DNA from: an uncultured Bacteroidales bacterium
GTDB taxonomy: Bacteria > Bacteroidota > Bacteroidia > Bacteroidales > Bacteroidaceae
Length of the DNA: 38,786 nt
Assembly (NCBI GenBank): GCA_902801475.1
Contig: CADCIO010000029.1
Location: forward strand, 1-38,786
Reading direction: 5' to 3'
This document shows positions 1-11,100 of the stretch, in pieces. Each line of letters opens with the position of its first letter. Position 1 is the first letter of the stretch. Below the pieces are notes generated by a model. That model searched no databases. It saw only the letters and a program-made list of their open reading frames with translations, and had not been told where the DNA came from. Both the position numbers and the translations under genes were made by a program.

Positions 1-1
1 C

Positions 2-979
2 GAGTATGAGACAGCAAAGCGTCACTATGCTCATGTGGACTGCCCTGGACACGCCGACTATGTGAAGAACATGGTAACTGGTGCTGCTCAGATGGACGGT
101 GCTATCATCGTGGTTGCTGCAACTGACGGTCCTATGCCTCAGACTCGTGAGCACATCCTGCTCGCTCGTCAGGTGAACGTGCCTCGTCTGGTTGTGTTCA
201 TGAACAAGTGCGACATGGTTGACGATGAGGAAATGCTCGAACTCGTTGAGATGGATATGCAGGACCTCCTCGCTCAGTATGACTTCGAGCCCGAGACTCC
301 TATCATTCGCGGTTCTGCCCTCGGTGCCTTGAACGGTGTGCCAGAGTGGGAAGATAAGGTGATGGAGTTGATGGACGCTTGCGACAACTGGATTCAGGAG
401 CCTGTTCGCGACATCGATAAGCCTTTCTTGATGCCTGTTGAGGACGTGTTCTCAATCACTGGTCGTGGTACAGTGGCAACTGGTCGTATCGAGACTGGTA
501 TTGTGAAGGTTGGTGACGAAGTTCAGCTCCTCGGTCTTGGTGAAGATGCTAAGTCTGTCGTTACTGGTGTTGAGATGTTCCGTAAGATTCTTCCTGAAGG
601 TATGGCTGGTGACAACGTAGGTCTTCTCCTCCGTGGAATCGACAAGAAGGATGTGAAGCGTGGTATGGTGATCACTCACCCTGGAGTTATCACTCCTCAC
701 AAAGGTTTCAAGGCTTCTATCTACGTGCTGAAAAAGGAAGAAGGTGGTCGTCACACTCCATTCAAGAATCACTATCGTCCACAGTTCTATCTCCGTACCA
801 TGGACTGTACAGGTGAGATTTCTCTCCCAGACGGAGTTGAAATGGTAATGCCTGGTGACAACGTGGAGATCAAGGTTGAACTCATCTACCCAGTTGCTAT
901 CAACGTAGGTCTTCGTTTCGCTATCCGCGAAGGTGGCCGCACCGTTGGTTCTGGTCAGATCACAGAGGTTTTTGATTAA
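2..979 (+). CDS. tuf: Elongation factor Tu, 5' part off-window
   Basis: EF-Tu is the GTPase that delivers aminoacyl-tRNA to the ribosomal A site. The reading frame is open from the first complete codon at base 2, so the start lies outside the window; about 70 N-terminal residues including the P-loop are missing. Visible G-domain motifs are DCPGHADYV (G3), NKCD (G4) and GSALGAL (G5), followed by the two beta-barrel domains, with [16 protein letters not shown] opening domain 2 and the C-terminal GQITEVFD close to the usual end of the protein. Codon use is strongly biased (CGT, GGT, AAG, CTC), as expected for a highly expressed gene. It lies upstream of tRNA-Trp and secE on the same strand, a common bacterial order. 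An internal GTG at 35 could be mistaken for a start; it encodes the Val just before DCPGH. Confidence 0.98.
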   Translation, partial: EYETAKRHYAHVDCPGHADYVKNMVTGAAQMDGAIIVVAATDGPMPQTREHILLARQVNVPRLVVFMNKCDMVDDEEMLELVEMDMQDLLAQYDFEPETPIIRGSALGALNGVPEWEDKVMELMDACDNWIQEPVRDIDKPFLMPVEDVFSITGRGTVATGRIETGIVKVGDEVQLLGLGEDAKSVVTGVEMFRKILPEGMAGDNVGLLLRGIDKKDVKRGMVITHPGVITPHKGFKASIYVLKKEEGGRHTPFKNHYRPQFYLRTMDCTGEISLPDGVEMVMPGDNVEIKVELIYPVAINVGLRFAIREGGRTVGSGQITEVFD

Positions 980-1006
980 TCGATTGATTAACAATACTCA
1001 AGATAT

Positions 1007-1038
1007 GGTGTCAAGAGGCATTCGTGTCGCTTGACACC
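1007..1038 (+). promoter_or_regulatory. TTCG-loop hairpin between tuf and tRNA-Trp
   Basis: Arms GGTGTCAAG (1007-1015) and CTTGACACC (1030-1038) pair perfectly. The stem continues inward through one A/G mismatch with GGCA and TGTC closing a TTCG tetraloop. There is no T-run after it, so it does not look like an intrinsic terminator. It ends 6 bp before the tRNA 5' end. A role in processing the tuf/tRNA transcript or protecting the tuf 3' end is my inference. Confidence 0.6.
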
Positions 1039-1044
1039 TAATCT

Positions 1045-1117
1045 ACGGGAATAGCTCAGTTGGCAGAGCACTGGTCTCCAAAACCAGGTGTCGGGAGTTC
1101 GAGCCTCTCTTCCCGTG
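1045..1117 (+). tRNA. tRNA-Trp (anticodon CCA)
   Basis: A 73-nt cloverleaf can be drawn. The acceptor stem is ACGGGAA/TTCCCGT, the D arm is GCTC..GAGC, the anticodon stem is CTGGT/ACCAG with loop CTCCAAA, so the anticodon is CCA. The T arm contains GTTCGAG and the discriminator base is G. The 3' CCA is not encoded (CTA follows). It sits between tuf and secE, a position where tRNA-Trp is often found. Confidence 0.97.
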
Positions 1118-1135
1118 CTAAAATCGTGTAAGAAT

Positions 1136-1330
1136 ATGAATAGTATAATCACATATTGCAAAGAATCCTACGATGAACTTGTTCACAAGGTGACTTGGCC
1201 AACCAACAAAGAGTTGACCGCGCAGGCGATACTTGTATTATCTGCTTCCATCATTATCGCGCTGCTGGTCTTTGTCGTAGACACTGCTTTCGAGGAGCTC
1301 ATGAAGCTCGTGTATTCACTCTTTAATTAA
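1136..1330 (+). CDS. secE: Preprotein translocase subunit SecE
   Basis: SecE is the essential small clamp subunit of the SecYEG inner-membrane channel. The 64-residue protein has the short single-span form usual outside the enterobacteria: an amphipathic N-terminal helix with the conserved [10 protein letters not shown] stretch at about residues 18-27, then one hydrophobic span (about 30-55, [17 protein letters not shown]). I chose the ATG at 1136. A longer frame from 1088 would begin inside tRNA-Trp and is not credible. The gene lies between tRNA-Trp and nusG, the usual secE-nusG pairing, 14 bp before nusG. Confidence 0.95.
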   Translation: MNSIITYCKESYDELVHKVTWPTNKELTAQAILVLSASIIIALLVFVVDTAFEELMKLVYSLFN

Positions 1331-1344
1331 TCATTAGGAGTAAT

Positions 1345-1965
1345 ATGGCAGAATCTGATGTTAGAATTGATGAGAAAACAGGCCTTAAGATTTGGGCGAA
1401 CAAATCTAAGGACGCACCTGTTTTGAGATGGTATGTCCTCAAGGCTATCAGTGGTAAAGAGGCTTCAGTCAAGGAGTACATTGAACTTGATATGAAGAAC
1501 CACGGGTATGAGGACAGGGTGTCTCAGGTTCTCATCCCTCAGGAGAACATCATCAAGGTGGGCGCTAACAATAAGCGCATCCCTGCCAAGAGGAATCTTC
1601 TTCCTGGCTATGTTCTCGTAGAGGCTGCTCTCGATGGCGAGATTACGCACATGCTTCGCAACACGCCTAATGTGCTCGGATTCCTTGGCGGCACTGACAA
1701 GCCTTCACCTGTTCGTCAGGCAGAGGTAAACCGGATGCTGGGTCTTGGAGTAGAGTCAGAGGAGGGCATTGCAGAAGCAGTTGTCAATGTTGACTTCTTG
1801 GTGGGTGAGTCTGTCAAAGTGAATGATGGACCTTTCACTGGTTTCGATGGAATTATCGAAGAGGTCAATGCGGACAAGCAGAAGCTCAAGGTTTCGGTCA
1901 AGATTTTCGGAAGGGTTACTCCTCTCGAATTGGCCTTTACACAAGTTTCAAAGGAACTTGCCTGA
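1345..1965 (+). CDS. nusG: Transcription termination/antitermination factor NusG
   Basis: NusG binds the RNA polymerase clamp through its NGN domain and couples it to Rho or ribosomal S10 through its KOW domain. The 206-residue product has a short N-terminal extension, then the NGN domain (about residues 27-130, starting at [12 protein letters not shown] and containing [10 protein letters not shown]). The C-terminal KOW domain spans about 150-205 ([12 protein letters not shown] through [11 protein letters not shown]). An AGGAG about 7 bp before the ATG is one of the few clear Shine-Dalgarno-like sites in this window, where most genes lack one. The gene belongs to the secE-nusG-rplKAJL run. 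Confidence 0.97.
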   Translation: MAESDVRIDEKTGLKIWANKSKDAPVLRWYVLKAISGKEASVKEYIELDMKNHGYEDRVSQVLIPQENIIKVGANNKRIPAKRNLLPGYVLVEAALDGEITHMLRNTPNVLGFLGGTDKPSPVRQAEVNRMLGLGVESEEGIAEAVVNVDFLVGESVKVNDGPFTGFDGIIEEVNADKQKLKVSVKIFGRVTPLELAFTQVSKELA

Positions 1966-2019
1966 TGTTACGCGGGCATGTCCTTTTTATCGTTAAATTA
2001 TTAAATACAGAATTAAAAA

Positions 2020-2460
2020 ATGGCTAAAGAAGTTGCTGGATTAATCAAATTGCAGATTAAGGGCGGTGCAGCTAATCCATCCCCTCCAGTAGGACCTGCA
2101 TTGGGTTCTAAGGGAATCAACATCATGGATTTCTGTAAAGCATTCAACGCCAGAACTCAGGATAAGGCAGGAAAAGTTCTTCCTGTTGTTATCACTTACT
2201 ATGCAGATAAGTCTTATGATTTCGTTGTCAAGACTCCACCTGCTGCTATTCAGCTGATGGAGGCTGCCAAGGTGAAGAAGGGTTCTGCTGAACCTAACCG
2301 TAAGAAGGTAGCTGAGGTGACATGGGATCAGATTCGCACTATCGCAGAAGATAAGATGCCTGATTTGAATTGCTTTACAATCGAGTCTGCAATGTCAATG
2401 ATTGCAGGTACAGCAAGAAGTATGGGTATTAAAGTTAAAGGAGAATTCCCTGGTAAATAA
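2020..2460 (+). CDS. rplK: Ribosomal protein L11
   Basis: L11 binds the GTPase-associated centre of 23S rRNA with the L10-L12 stalk. At 146 residues it has family length. The N-terminal domain shows [20 protein letters not shown] and [15 protein letters not shown]. The C-terminal rRNA-binding domain ends with [18 protein letters not shown]. The 54-bp gap after nusG is AT-rich and shows no clear promoter or hairpin. rplA follows after 16 bp. Confidence 0.98.
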   Translation: MAKEVAGLIKLQIKGGAANPSPPVGPALGSKGINIMDFCKAFNARTQDKAGKVLPVVITYYADKSYDFVVKTPPAAIQLMEAAKVKKGSAEPNRKKVAEVTWDQIRTIAEDKMPDLNCFTIESAMSMIAGTARSMGIKVKGEFPGK

Positions 2461-2476
2461 TTAAAAATTCAATCAA

Positions 2477-3172
2477 ATGAGTAAACTTACAAAAAATCAG
2501 AAAGCAGTTGCTGACAAGGTTGAAGCAGGGAAGGAATACACATTGGCTGAGGCATCACAGCTGGTGAAGGATATCACTTTCACTAAGTTTGATGCTTCTC
2601 TTGACATCGACATCCGTCTTGGTGTTGACCCTCGTAAGGCAAACCAGATGGTTCGTGGTGTTGTGTCTCTCCCTAACGGAACAGGTAAGGAAGTTCGTGT
2701 CCTTGCACTCGTTACTTCTGATCAGGCTGCTGCTGCTACAGAAGCCGGTGCTGACTATGTAGGTCTTGAAGAGTACATCGACAAGATCAAGGGTGGTTGG
2801 ACTGATATCGATGTCATCATCACTATGCCTTCTTGCATGGGTAAGATTGGTGCTCTCGGTCGTGTCCTCGGTCCTCGTGGATTGATGCCAAACCCAAAGA
2901 GCGGCACTGTGACTATGGACGTTGCAAAGGCTATCCGTGAGGTGAAGCAGGGTAAGATTGATTTCAAGGTTGACAAGACTGGTATCGTTCACGCTTCTAT
3001 CGGTAAGGTTTCTTTCTCTGCCGAGAAGATTGCGCAGAACGCTCAGGAGTTCATCAACACAATCATCAAGCTCAAGCCTGCTACAGCGAAGGGTACCTAC
3101 ATCAAGAGCATTTATCTTTCAAGTACTATGAGTAAGGGTATCAAGGTTGACCCTAAGTCTGTTGAATCATAA
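2477..3172 (+). CDS. rplA: Ribosomal protein L1
   Basis: L1 forms the mobile L1 stalk at the ribosomal E site and in many bacteria represses its own operon. The 231-residue length is normal. Diagnostic stretches are [19 protein letters not shown] near residue 43, then [25 protein letters not shown], then [18 protein letters not shown] and the end region [16 protein letters not shown]. It lies between rplK and rplJ with very short gaps. I see no obvious L1-binding mimic in the short rplK leader. Confidence 0.98.
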   Translation: MSKLTKNQKAVADKVEAGKEYTLAEASQLVKDITFTKFDASLDIDIRLGVDPRKANQMVRGVVSLPNGTGKEVRVLALVTSDQAAAATEAGADYVGLEEYIDKIKGGWTDIDVIITMPSCMGKIGALGRVLGPRGLMPNPKSGTVTMDVAKAIREVKQGKIDFKVDKTGIVHASIGKVSFSAEKIAQNAQEFINTIIKLKPATAKGTYIKSIYLSSTMSKGIKVDPKSVES

Positions 3173-3187
3173 ATTTAGATCAGAATC

Positions 3188-3712
3188 ATGAAGAAAGAAG
3201 ATAAAGCTTTACTTATCGATAGTCTTGTTGAACAACTCAACAACTATCCTCACTTCTACGTTGTAGATGTAACAGCTCTTGACTCTCAGACTACAAGCGA
3301 CCTTCGTCGTGCATGTTTCAAGAATGACATAAAGCTTCAGGTTGTGAAGAACACACTCTTCATCAAGGCTCTTGAGAGAGTGGGTAACGAAGAATTTGAG
3401 GCTTTGAAGCCAATCCTCAAGAATACGACTGGTATCATGTTCTGTCAGGTTGCTAACCAGCCTGCTAAGTTGATCAAGTCTTTCGGCAAGGATCATGGTG
3501 ACATGCCTGCACTGAAGGGTGCATATGCAGAAGAAAGTGTTTATATCGGAGCCGATCAGCTTAGCGCTCTGGCATCTATCAAGAGCAAGAACGAACTCAT
3601 TGCAGAGGTTGTTTCTATGCTCGAGGGTCCTGTCAACAGCGTGCTGTCAGCACTCGATGGTGGCACTACTATTCACGGATTGCTTGATGCAATTGAGAAG
3701 AAGGGTGAATAA
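3188..3712 (+). CDS. rplJ: Ribosomal protein L10
   Basis: L10 anchors the L7/L12 dimers to the ribosome. The 174-residue protein has the L10 N-terminal rRNA-binding domain (SLVEQLNNYPHFYVVD; LRRACFKNDIKLQVVKNTL) and an alanine/glycine-rich C-terminal helix for L12 binding (LEGPVNSVLSALDGG). Only 15 bp separate it from rplA, so the long untranslated L10 leader of E. coli has no room at this junction. The 42-bp spacer to rplL is A/T-rich. Confidence 0.97.
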   Translation: MKKEDKALLIDSLVEQLNNYPHFYVVDVTALDSQTTSDLRRACFKNDIKLQVVKNTLFIKALERVGNEEFEALKPILKNTTGIMFCQVANQPAKLIKSFGKDHGDMPALKGAYAEESVYIGADQLSALASIKSKNELIAEVVSMLEGPVNSVLSALDGGTTIHGLLDAIEKKGE

Positions 3713-3754
3713 TAATAAAAAATAATAGTAACACATAAAAAACATTTAAGAAAA

Positions 3755-4132
3755 ATGGCAGATGTTAAAGCTATCGCTGAAGAGTTGGTTAACTTGACAG
3801 TGAAAGAAGTAAGTGAACTTAAGACTATCCTCAAGGATGAGTACGGAATTGAGCCTGCTGCTGCAGCTGTTGCTGTTGCTGCTGGTCCTGCAGCTGAAGG
3901 TGGTGCTGCTGCTGAAGAGAAGACTTCATTCGACGTTGTTCTCAAGAGCGCAGGTGCTGCTAAGCTCCAGGTTGTAAAGGCTGCAAAGGAAGCTCTTGGT
4001 CTCGGTCTTAAGGAGGCTAAGGATCTTGTTGACGGTGCTCCTTGCAATGTTAAGGAAGGCGTTGATAAGGCAACAGCTGAGGCAGTTAAGGCAGCCCTCG
4101 AGGCAGCTGGTGCTGAGGTTGAGATTAAGTAA
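3755..4132 (+). CDS. rplL: Ribosomal protein L7/L12
   Basis: L12 is the multicopy stalk protein that recruits translational GTPases. The 125-residue protein has the N-terminal dimerisation domain ([20 protein letters not shown]), an Ala/Gly/Glu hinge at about residues 35-52, and the C-terminal factor-binding domain with [27 protein letters not shown] sequence (here [15 protein letters not shown]) and a terminal AAGAEVEIK. Bias toward GCT and AAG codons is extreme. A hairpin plus T-run starts 22 bp after the stop. Confidence 0.98.
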   Translation: MADVKAIAEELVNLTVKEVSELKTILKDEYGIEPAAAAVAVAAGPAAEGGAAAEEKTSFDVVLKSAGAAKLQVVKAAKEALGLGLKEAKDLVDGAPCNVKEGVDKATAEAVKAALEAAGAEVEIK

Positions 4133-4153
4133 TTTATCATCTTAGAATACGAT

Positions 4154-4191
4154 GGTTAAGAATCCTCAGGTTGAGGGTTCTTAACCTTTTT
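4154..4191 (+). terminator. Terminator/attenuator between rplL and rpoB
   Basis: GGTTAAGAATCCTCA (4154-4168) pairs with TGAGGGTTCTTAACC (4172-4186) over 15 bp, with one T-G wobble and a 3-nt loop, followed by TTTTT. It has the form of an intrinsic terminator, but rpoB follows on the same strand with no recognised promoter between. By analogy with the E. coli rplL-rpoB attenuator it should stop only part of the transcripts. Partial readthrough is an inference. Confidence 0.85.
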
Positions 4192-4220
4192 GTGTCTTTT
4201 AGGCCTCTCCTCCACTCATT

Positions 4221-4259
4221 AGATGTCTCATGCTTCGGCATAGGCGCATCTATCTTTTT
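4221..4259 (+). promoter_or_regulatory. Second hairpin with TTCG tetraloop, rpoB leader
   Basis: AGATGTCTCATGC and GCATAGGCGCATCT fold into an imperfect stem closing a C(TTCG)G tetraloop at 4221-4251, with one bulge and one mismatch. ATCTTTTTA follows, which gives it weak terminator character. It lies 43 bp before the rpoB start, downstream of the stronger hairpin. It could be a second attenuator step or a processing site. Confidence 0.5.
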
Positions 4260-4293
4260 AATCTGAATTATCATTCAAATCAAAATATACAAG

Positions 4294-7200
4294 ATGTCTC
4301 AAATCATCAACAACCGAGTAAACTTTGCAACCGTAAAGAACCCGATGCCATATCCTGACTTCTTGGACGTTCAGCTCAAGTCGTTCAGGGATTTTCTTCA
4401 GTTGGACACACCACCTGAGAAGCGCAAGAAGGATGGACTTTACAAGGTTTTCGCAGAGAATTTCCCCATTGCTGACACTCGCAATAACTTTGTGCTTGAG
4501 TTCTTGGACTACTACATTGATGCGCCACGCTACTCTATCGAAGAGTGCTTGGAGCGCGGTCTGACTTATAGTGTCCCATTGAAGGCCAAGCTGAAGCTTT
4601 ATTGCTCAGACCCAGACCATGAGGATTTCGACACCGTCATTCAGGATGTATTCCTGGGTTCGATTCCTTATATGACAGACAACGGAACGTTCGTGATCAA
4701 TGGTGCCGAACGTGTCGTCGTATCTCAGTTGCACCGTTCTCCAGGCGTGTTCTTTGGTTCAAGCGTACATGCCAACGGTACTCCTCTTTTCTCTGCTCGT
4801 ATCATCCCGTTCAAGGGTTCATGGATTGAGTTCGCTACTGACATCAACAACGTCATGTACGCGTACATTGACCGTAAGAAGAAGTTGCCTGTGACAACGC
4901 TTTTGCGTGCCATCGGATTCGAGAATGATAAGGACATCCTTGACATCTTCAATCTTTCTGATGAGATCAAGGTGAATGCCACTAATCTCAAGAAAGCAAA
5001 GGGTCGCAAGCTCGCAGCTCGTATTCTCCAGTCATGGAATGAGGACTTCGTGGATGAAGATACTGGTGAAGTTGTTTCTATCGAGCGTAACGAGATTGTG
5101 GTGGACCGCGACAATGTCATTGATGATGACGTCATCGAGAAGATTCTTGATTCAGGTGTCGAGACAATTCTTGTTCAGCGTGAAGATGCCAATACGGCAG
5201 ACTTCTCCATCATTTTCAACACTCTTCAGAAAGACCCAAGTAACTCTGAGAAGGAAGCTATCACCTATGTGTATCGCCAGCTCCGTAATGCTGACCCTGC
5301 CGATGATGCTTCTGCTCGTGAAGTCATTAACGGTCTGTTCTTCTCAGACAAGCGTTATGACCTCGGTGATGTAGGTCGTTACCGTATCAACAGAAAGCTC
5401 AACCTTTCCATTGACCCAGAGATTCGTGTCTTGACGAAGGAGGACATCATCGAGATTATCAAGTATCTTGTCGAGTTGGCTAACTCTAAGGCTGTAGTCG
5501 ATGATATCGACCACCTCTCCAATCGTCGTGTTCGTACGGTGGGTGAGCAGCTCTCCAACCAGTTCGCCAGTGGTCTTGCTCGTATGAGCCGCACCATTCG
5601 TGAACGTATGAACGTTCGTGACAATGAGGTGTTCTCTCCAACAGACTTGATCAATGCGAAGACTATTTCCAGCGTTATCAACTCATTCTTCGGAACGAAC
5701 CCATTGTCTCAGTTCATGGATCAGACCAACCCATTGGCCGAGGTGACACACAAGCGTCGTCTTTCAGCCCTTGGTCCTGGCGGTCTTTCTCGTGAGCGTG
5801 CAGGTTTCGAGGTTCGTGACGTGCACTATACACACTATGGCCGTTTGTGTCCTATTGAATCTCCTGAAGGTCCAAACATCGGTCTGATTTCTTCTCTTTG
5901 TGTCTATGCAAAGATTAATAACCTCGGCTTCATCGAGACACCTTATCGTAAGGTGATTGATGGTGTTGCCGACATCAATATTGACCACATTGTTTATCTC
6001 TCCGCTGAGGAAGAAGAGAACAAGATCATTGGTCAGGGTAATGCTCCTTTGAAGGAGGACGGTCACTTCATCCGTAAGGTCGTTAAGTGCCGTAAGGATG
6101 CCGACTATCCAGTCGTTCCTCCAACAGAAGTGGATTATATGGACGTGGCTCCACAGCAGATTGCTTCTATCGCAGCAGCCCTCATCCCATTCTTGGAGCA
6201 CGACGATGCTCACCGTGCGCTCATGGGATCTAACATGATGCGTCAGGCTGTTCCATTGATTCGTACTGAGGCTCCTATCGTCGGTACTGGTATTGAGAAG
6301 CAGGTGTGTGAGGATTCACGTACCATGATTGTTGCTGAAGGTGATGGTGTGGTTGAATATGTTGACGCAACAACCATCCGCATTCTTTACAACCGTACTG
6401 AGGATGAGGAATTTGTCAGCTTCGAACCAGCACTCAAGGAGTATAAGATTCCAAAGTTCCGTCGTACCAACCAGAACATGACCATCGACCTCCGTCCAAT
6501 CTGTGACCGTGGTCAGCATGTGAAGAAGGGTGACATCCTTACTGAAGGTTATGCGACAGAGAATGGTGAGTTGGCACTGGGTCGTAACCTCCTTGTGGCT
6601 TACATGCCTTGGAAGGGTTACAACTATGAGGATGCTATTGTGCTGAATGAGCGTGTTGTTCGTGAAGACCTCCTCACTTCTGTTCACGTGGACGAGTACT
6701 CGCTCGAGGTGCGTGAGACCAAACGTGGTGTTGAGGAACTTACAGCCGACATTCCAAATGTCAGCGAGGAGGCAACGAAAGACCTTGATGAAAATGGTAT
6801 CGTTCGTGTGGGTGCTCGTATCGAGCCAGGCGACATCCTCATTGGTAAGATTACGCCAAAGGGCGAGTCTGACCCAACGCCAGAAGAGAAACTCCTTCGT
6901 GCCATCTTCGGTGATAAGGCTGGTGACGTGAAGGATGCTTCGCTCAAAGCTACTCCATCTCTTGCAGGTGTCGTTATCGACAAAAAGCTCTTCTCTAAGG
7001 CTATCAAGACTCGTGCTTCGAAGGCTGAGGACAAGAAGATTCTGCCTAAGTACGACCAGGAGTATCAGGACAAGATGGATGGATTGAAGGAAATCCTCAT
7101 TGACAAGATTCTCACACTCACGAAGGGTAAGGTTTCTAAGGGTGTGAAGGATTATATGGGTGCTGACATCATTCCAGCTGGTGCTAAGTTTATTGCTGGT

Positions 7201-8103
7201 GCGCTTCATAACATCGACTACACAGCTGTTCAGCTCAGTGGATGGACGAAGGATGAGCATACCAACGAACTCATCCGTCAGTTGGTTATCAACTATCTCA
7301 AGCAGTACAAGATTCTTGCTGCTGAACTCCATCGTAAGAAGTTTGCCCTCACCATTGGTGATGAACTCCCATCAGGCATCATCCAGATGGCAAAGGTTTA
7401 CATTGCCAAGAAGCGTAAGATGGGTGTGGGCGATAAGATGGCAGGTCGTCACGGTAACAAGGGTATCGTGTCAAAGATTGTTCGCCAGGAGGATATGCCA
7501 TTCCTCGAAGATGGTACTCCTGTAGATATCGTGCTCAACCCACTGGGTGTGCCTTCACGTATGAACATCGGTCAGATTTTCGAAACCGTGTTGGGTGCAG
7601 CTGGTAAGAAACTCAATGTGAAGTTCGCTACGCCAATCTTCGATGGTGCTCGTCTGGAGGACCTTTGCGAATGGACTGACAAGGCAGGACTTCCACGCTA
7701 CGGACGTACTTACCTCTACAATGGTGAGACAGGTCTTCGCTTCGACCAGCCTGCAACAGTGGGTGTGACCTACATGCTGAAGCTCGGTCACATGGTCGAG
7801 GACAAGATGCACGCACGTTCCATTGGTCCTTACTCTCTCATCACTCAGCAGCCACTTGGTGGTAAGGCACAGTTCGGTGGTCAGCGTTTCGGAGAGATGG
7901 AGGTATGGGCACTCGAGGCATTCGGTGCAGCACATGTTCTTCAAGAGATCCTTACGATTAAGTCAGATGATGTCAACGGCCGCAGCAAGGCTTATGAAGC
8001 AATCGTTAAGGGCGACCCAATGCCAACTCCTGGCATTCCAGAGTCACTTAACGTGCTTCTTCACGAGCTTCGTGGTCTCGGTCTAAGCATCTCATTGGAT
8101 TAA
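4294..8103 (+). CDS. rpoB: RNA polymerase beta subunit
   Basis: This 1,269-residue subunit, with beta', forms the catalytic core of RNA polymerase. Diagnostic stretches in order are the rifampicin-resistance region at about residues 468-500 ([24 protein letters not shown]), then [20 protein letters not shown] sequence ([15 protein letters not shown]), [12 protein letters not shown], the [12 protein letters not shown] motif and the C-terminal clamp segment [20 protein letters not shown]. The main rifampicin-contact residues (Asp in FMDQ, His in THKRR, Ser in LSALG) are wild type; Thr replaces the second residue of the E. coli NNPL. rpoC follows after 24 bp. Long antisense frames inside are artefacts of codon bias. 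Confidence 0.99.
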   Translation: MSQIINNRVNFATVKNPMPYPDFLDVQLKSFRDFLQLDTPPEKRKKDGLYKVFAENFPIADTRNNFVLEFLDYYIDAPRYSIEECLERGLTYSVPLKAKLKLYCSDPDHEDFDTVIQDVFLGSIPYMTDNGTFVINGAERVVVSQLHRSPGVFFGSSVHANGTPLFSARIIPFKGSWIEFATDINNVMYAYIDRKKKLPVTTLLRAIGFENDKDILDIFNLSDEIKVNATNLKKAKGRKLAARILQSWNEDFVDEDTGEVVSIERNEIVVDRDNVIDDDVIEKILDSGVETILVQREDANTADFSIIFNTLQKDPSNSEKEAITYVYRQLRNADPADDASAREVINGLFFSDKRYDLGDVGRYRINRKLNLSIDPEIRVLTKEDIIEIIKYLVELANSKAVVDDIDHLSNRRVRTVGEQLSNQFASGLARMSRTIRERMNVRDNEVFSPTDLINAKTISSVINSFFGTNPLSQFMDQTNPLAEVTHKRRLSALGPGGLSRERAGFEVRDVHYTHYGRLCPIESPEGPNIGLISSLCVYAKINNLGFIETPYRKVIDGVADINIDHIVYLSAEEEENKIIGQGNAPLKEDGHFIRKVVKCRKDADYPVVPPTEVDYMDVAPQQIASIAAALIPFLEHDDAHRALMGSNMMRQAVPLIRTEAPIVGTGIEKQVCEDSRTMIVAEGDGVVEYVDATTIRILYNRTEDEEFVSFEPALKEYKIPKFRRTNQNMTIDLRPICDRGQHVKKGDILTEGYATENGELALGRNLLVAYMPWKGYNYEDAIVLNERVVREDLLTSVHVDEYSLEVRETKRGVEELTADIPNVSEEATKDLDENGIVRVGARIEPGDILIGKITPKGESDPTPEEKLLRAIFGDKAGDVKDASLKATPSLAGVVIDKKLFSKAIKTRASKAEDKKILPKYDQEYQDKMDGLKEILIDKILTLTKGKVSKGVKDYMGADIIPAGAKFIAGALHNIDYTAVQLSGWTKDEHTNELIRQLVINYLKQYKILAAELHRKKFALTIGDELPSGIIQMAKVYIAKKRKMGVGDKMAGRHGNKGIVSKIVRQEDMPFLEDGTPVDIVLNPLGVPSRMNIGQIFETVLGAAGKKLNVKFATPIFDGARLEDLCEWTDKAGLPRYGRTYLYNGETGLRFDQPATVGVTYMLKLGHMVEDKMHARSIGPYSLITQQPLGGKAQFGGQRFGEMEVWALEAFGAAHVLQEILTIKSDDVNGRSKAYEAIVKGDPMPTPGIPESLNVLLHELRGLGLSISLD

Positions 8104-8127
8104 CTTATATAAAGACACTCATATAAC

Positions 8128-11100
8128 ATGGCTTTTAAGAAAGAATCAAAAATCAAAAATAATTTCACCAAGATTACCATCAGCTTGGCTTCTCCAGAGG
8201 AAATCCTCGAGAACAGCTGTGGTGAGGTGCTGAAGCCAGAAACCATCAACTACCGCACTTATAAGCCCGAGCGCGATGGTCTCTTCTGCGAACGTATCTT
8301 TGGTCCTACCAAGGACTATGAGTGCCATTGCGGCAAGTACAAGCGCATTCGCTATAAGGGTATCGTCTGCGACCGATGTGGTGTAGAGGTGACAGAGAAG
8401 AAGGTACGTCGTGAGCGCACTGGTCACATCGCTTTAGTGGTGCCAGTAGCACACATCTGGTATTTCCGTTCTTTGCCTAACAAGATTGGTTATCTTCTTG
8501 GTCTTCCAACTAAGAAACTCGACGCTGTCATCTACTATGAACGTTACCTCATCATTCAGGCTGGTGTTGCTGAGGATGCTGATAAGAATATCCTCAACGG
8601 TGAACTCCTTTCTGAGGAAGACTATTACGACATCGTTGACAATCTCGATCCCAATAACGAGTTGCTTCCAGACGATGATCCTAACAAATTCATCGCGATG
8701 ATGGGTGCTGAGGCCTTAGAGTATATGCTCAAGCGCATCGACCTCGACCACCTTGCTAATGAGTTGCGTGCTGCAGCCGACAAGGATGGTTCCGTTCAGC
8801 GTAAGACTGAGGCCCTCAAGCGCCTGCAGGTGGTTGAATCTTTCCGTGCAAGTAAGGGCAAAAGCCGTCCTGAATGGATGATTATGCACAATATCCCTGT
8901 GACACCTCCAGACCTCCGTCCGCTCGTGCCACTGGATGGTGGTCGTTTCGCCACTTCCGACCTCAACGACCTCTATCGTCGTGTAATCATCCGTAACAAC
9001 CGACTCAAGAGACTCATTGAAATCAAGGCTCCTGATGTGATTCTCCGTAACGAGAAGCGCATGCTTCAGGAGGCAGTCGATTCACTCTTCGACAACTCTC
9101 GTAAGAGCAGTGCTGTGAAGAGCGAGAGCAACCGTCCATTGAAGTCTCTCTCTGATGCCCTCAAGGGTAAGCAGGGACGTTTCCGTCAGAACCTCCTCGG
9201 TAAGCGTGTTGACTACTCAGCACGTTCTGTGATTGTCGTAGGTCCTGAGCTGAACATGGGTGAGTGCGGTCTGCCAAAACTCATGGCTGCAGAATTGTAC
9301 AAGCCATTCGTGATCCGTAAGCTCATTGAGCGTGGTATCGTGAAGACTGTCAAGTCTGCTAAGAAGATTGTTGACCGTCGTGATCCTGTGGTTTGGGACA
9401 TCCTCGAATATGTGATGAAGGGTCATCCTGTGCTCCTCAACCGTGCACCTACACTGCACCGTCTGGGTATTCAGGCATTCCAGCCACGCATGATTGAGGG
9501 TAAGGCTATCCAGTTGCACCCACTCGCATGTACAGCGTTCAACGCCGACTTCGATGGTGACCAGATGGCTGTTCACCTTCCACTCTCTAATGAGGCAATC
9601 CTTGAGGCTCAGTTGCTGATGCTTCAGTCACATAACATCCTTTCTCCTGCCAGCGGTGAACCTATCACGGTTCCTTCTCAGGATATGGTGCTCGGACTCT
9701 ACTACATTTCAAAAGTACGTCCAGGCGCAAAGGGAGAAGGTCTTACTTTCTATGGTCCAGAGGAGGCTATCATCGCCTTCAACGAAGGCAAGGTGGATGT
9801 GCACGCACTCATCAAGTGTATCGTTCGCGATATTGACGAGAATGGCAATCCATACAAGCACCTTGTGGAGACCACCGTTGGTCGTATCATCATCAACGAT
9901 GTGATTCCAGAGGAGATCGGCTTCGTCAATGAGGTCATTGGTAAGAAGGCGCTGAAGAAGGTCATCACTCGCGTCATCAAGGGTGTGGGTATGGCTCGTG
10001 CTTGCGAATTCCTCGATGGTATTAAGAACCTCGGTTACCGCAAGGCATACGAAGGTGGTCTGTCTTTTGTGCTCGATGACATCATCATTCCTGCAGAGAA
10101 GGAGCAGATTGTTCAGGACGGTCACGATGCCGTTGACCAGATTACGATGAACTATCAGATGGGTCTTATCACCGACAAGGATCGTTACCAGCAGGTGGTG
10201 GAAACTTGGACGAAGGTGAATGACTCGCTCAAGAAGACTTTGATGAAGCAGATGACTGAGGCCGACCAAGGTTTCAACGCAGTCTTCATGATGCTTGATT
10301 CTGGTGCCCGTGGTTCTGCCGACCAGATTTCTCAGTTGGCAGGTATGCGTGGTCTGATGGCAAAGCCTCAGAAGGCAGGTGCTTCCGACAATAACATCAT
10401 CGAGAACCCAATCCTTTCTAACTTTAAGGAAGGTATGTCTGTGTTGGAGTACTTTATCTCTACACATGGTGCTCGTAAGGGTCTTGCCGATACAGCCCTC
10501 AAGACAGCCGACGCAGGTTATCTGACTCGTCGTTTGGTCGATGTTTCTCACGATGTCATTGTCAACGAAGAGGACTGTGGTACACTTCGTGGTTTGATTT
10601 GTACAGCCCTCAAGGATGGCGACCGCGTGGTTGCATCTTTGGCTGATCGTATCCTCGGACGTGTATCAGTTCACGATATTGTCAATCCAAAGACCAACGA
10701 ACTCATCGTTGCAAGTGGTGAGGAAATCACTGACCGCATTGCAGCAGAGATTGAAGGTTGTGGCATTGAAAGCGTCGAGATCCGTTCTGTCCTCACTTGT
10801 GAGAGCAAGAAGGGTGTCTGCATGAAATGTTATGGACGTAACCTTGCCACTCAGCGCATGGTGCAGAAAGGTGAGGCTGTCGGTGTCATCGCTGCACAGG
10901 CTATTGGTGAGCCAGGTACACAGTTGACCCTCCGTACGTTCCACGCCGGTGGTGTCGCAGGTAACGCTGCTGCTAATGCACAGATCAAGGCGAAGAATAA
11001 GTCTAAGATAGAAATCGACGAATTGCGCACTGTCGCACGTCCTACTGCTGAGCATCCTGAAGGTCAGGTGGTGGTTGGCCGTCTGGCTGAACTCCGCTTC

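Noticed and set aside
1088..1135. Longer SecE start inside tRNA-Trp
   Set aside because: The extra 16 residues come from the tRNA and do not resemble SecE.
6316..7332. 338-residue antisense frame inside rpoB
   Set aside because: It is a shadow of biased codon use on the + strand; rpoB is complete and conserved across it.
9709..10551. 280-residue antisense frame inside rpoC
   Set aside because: Same cause; the sequence has no family features and rpoC is intact.
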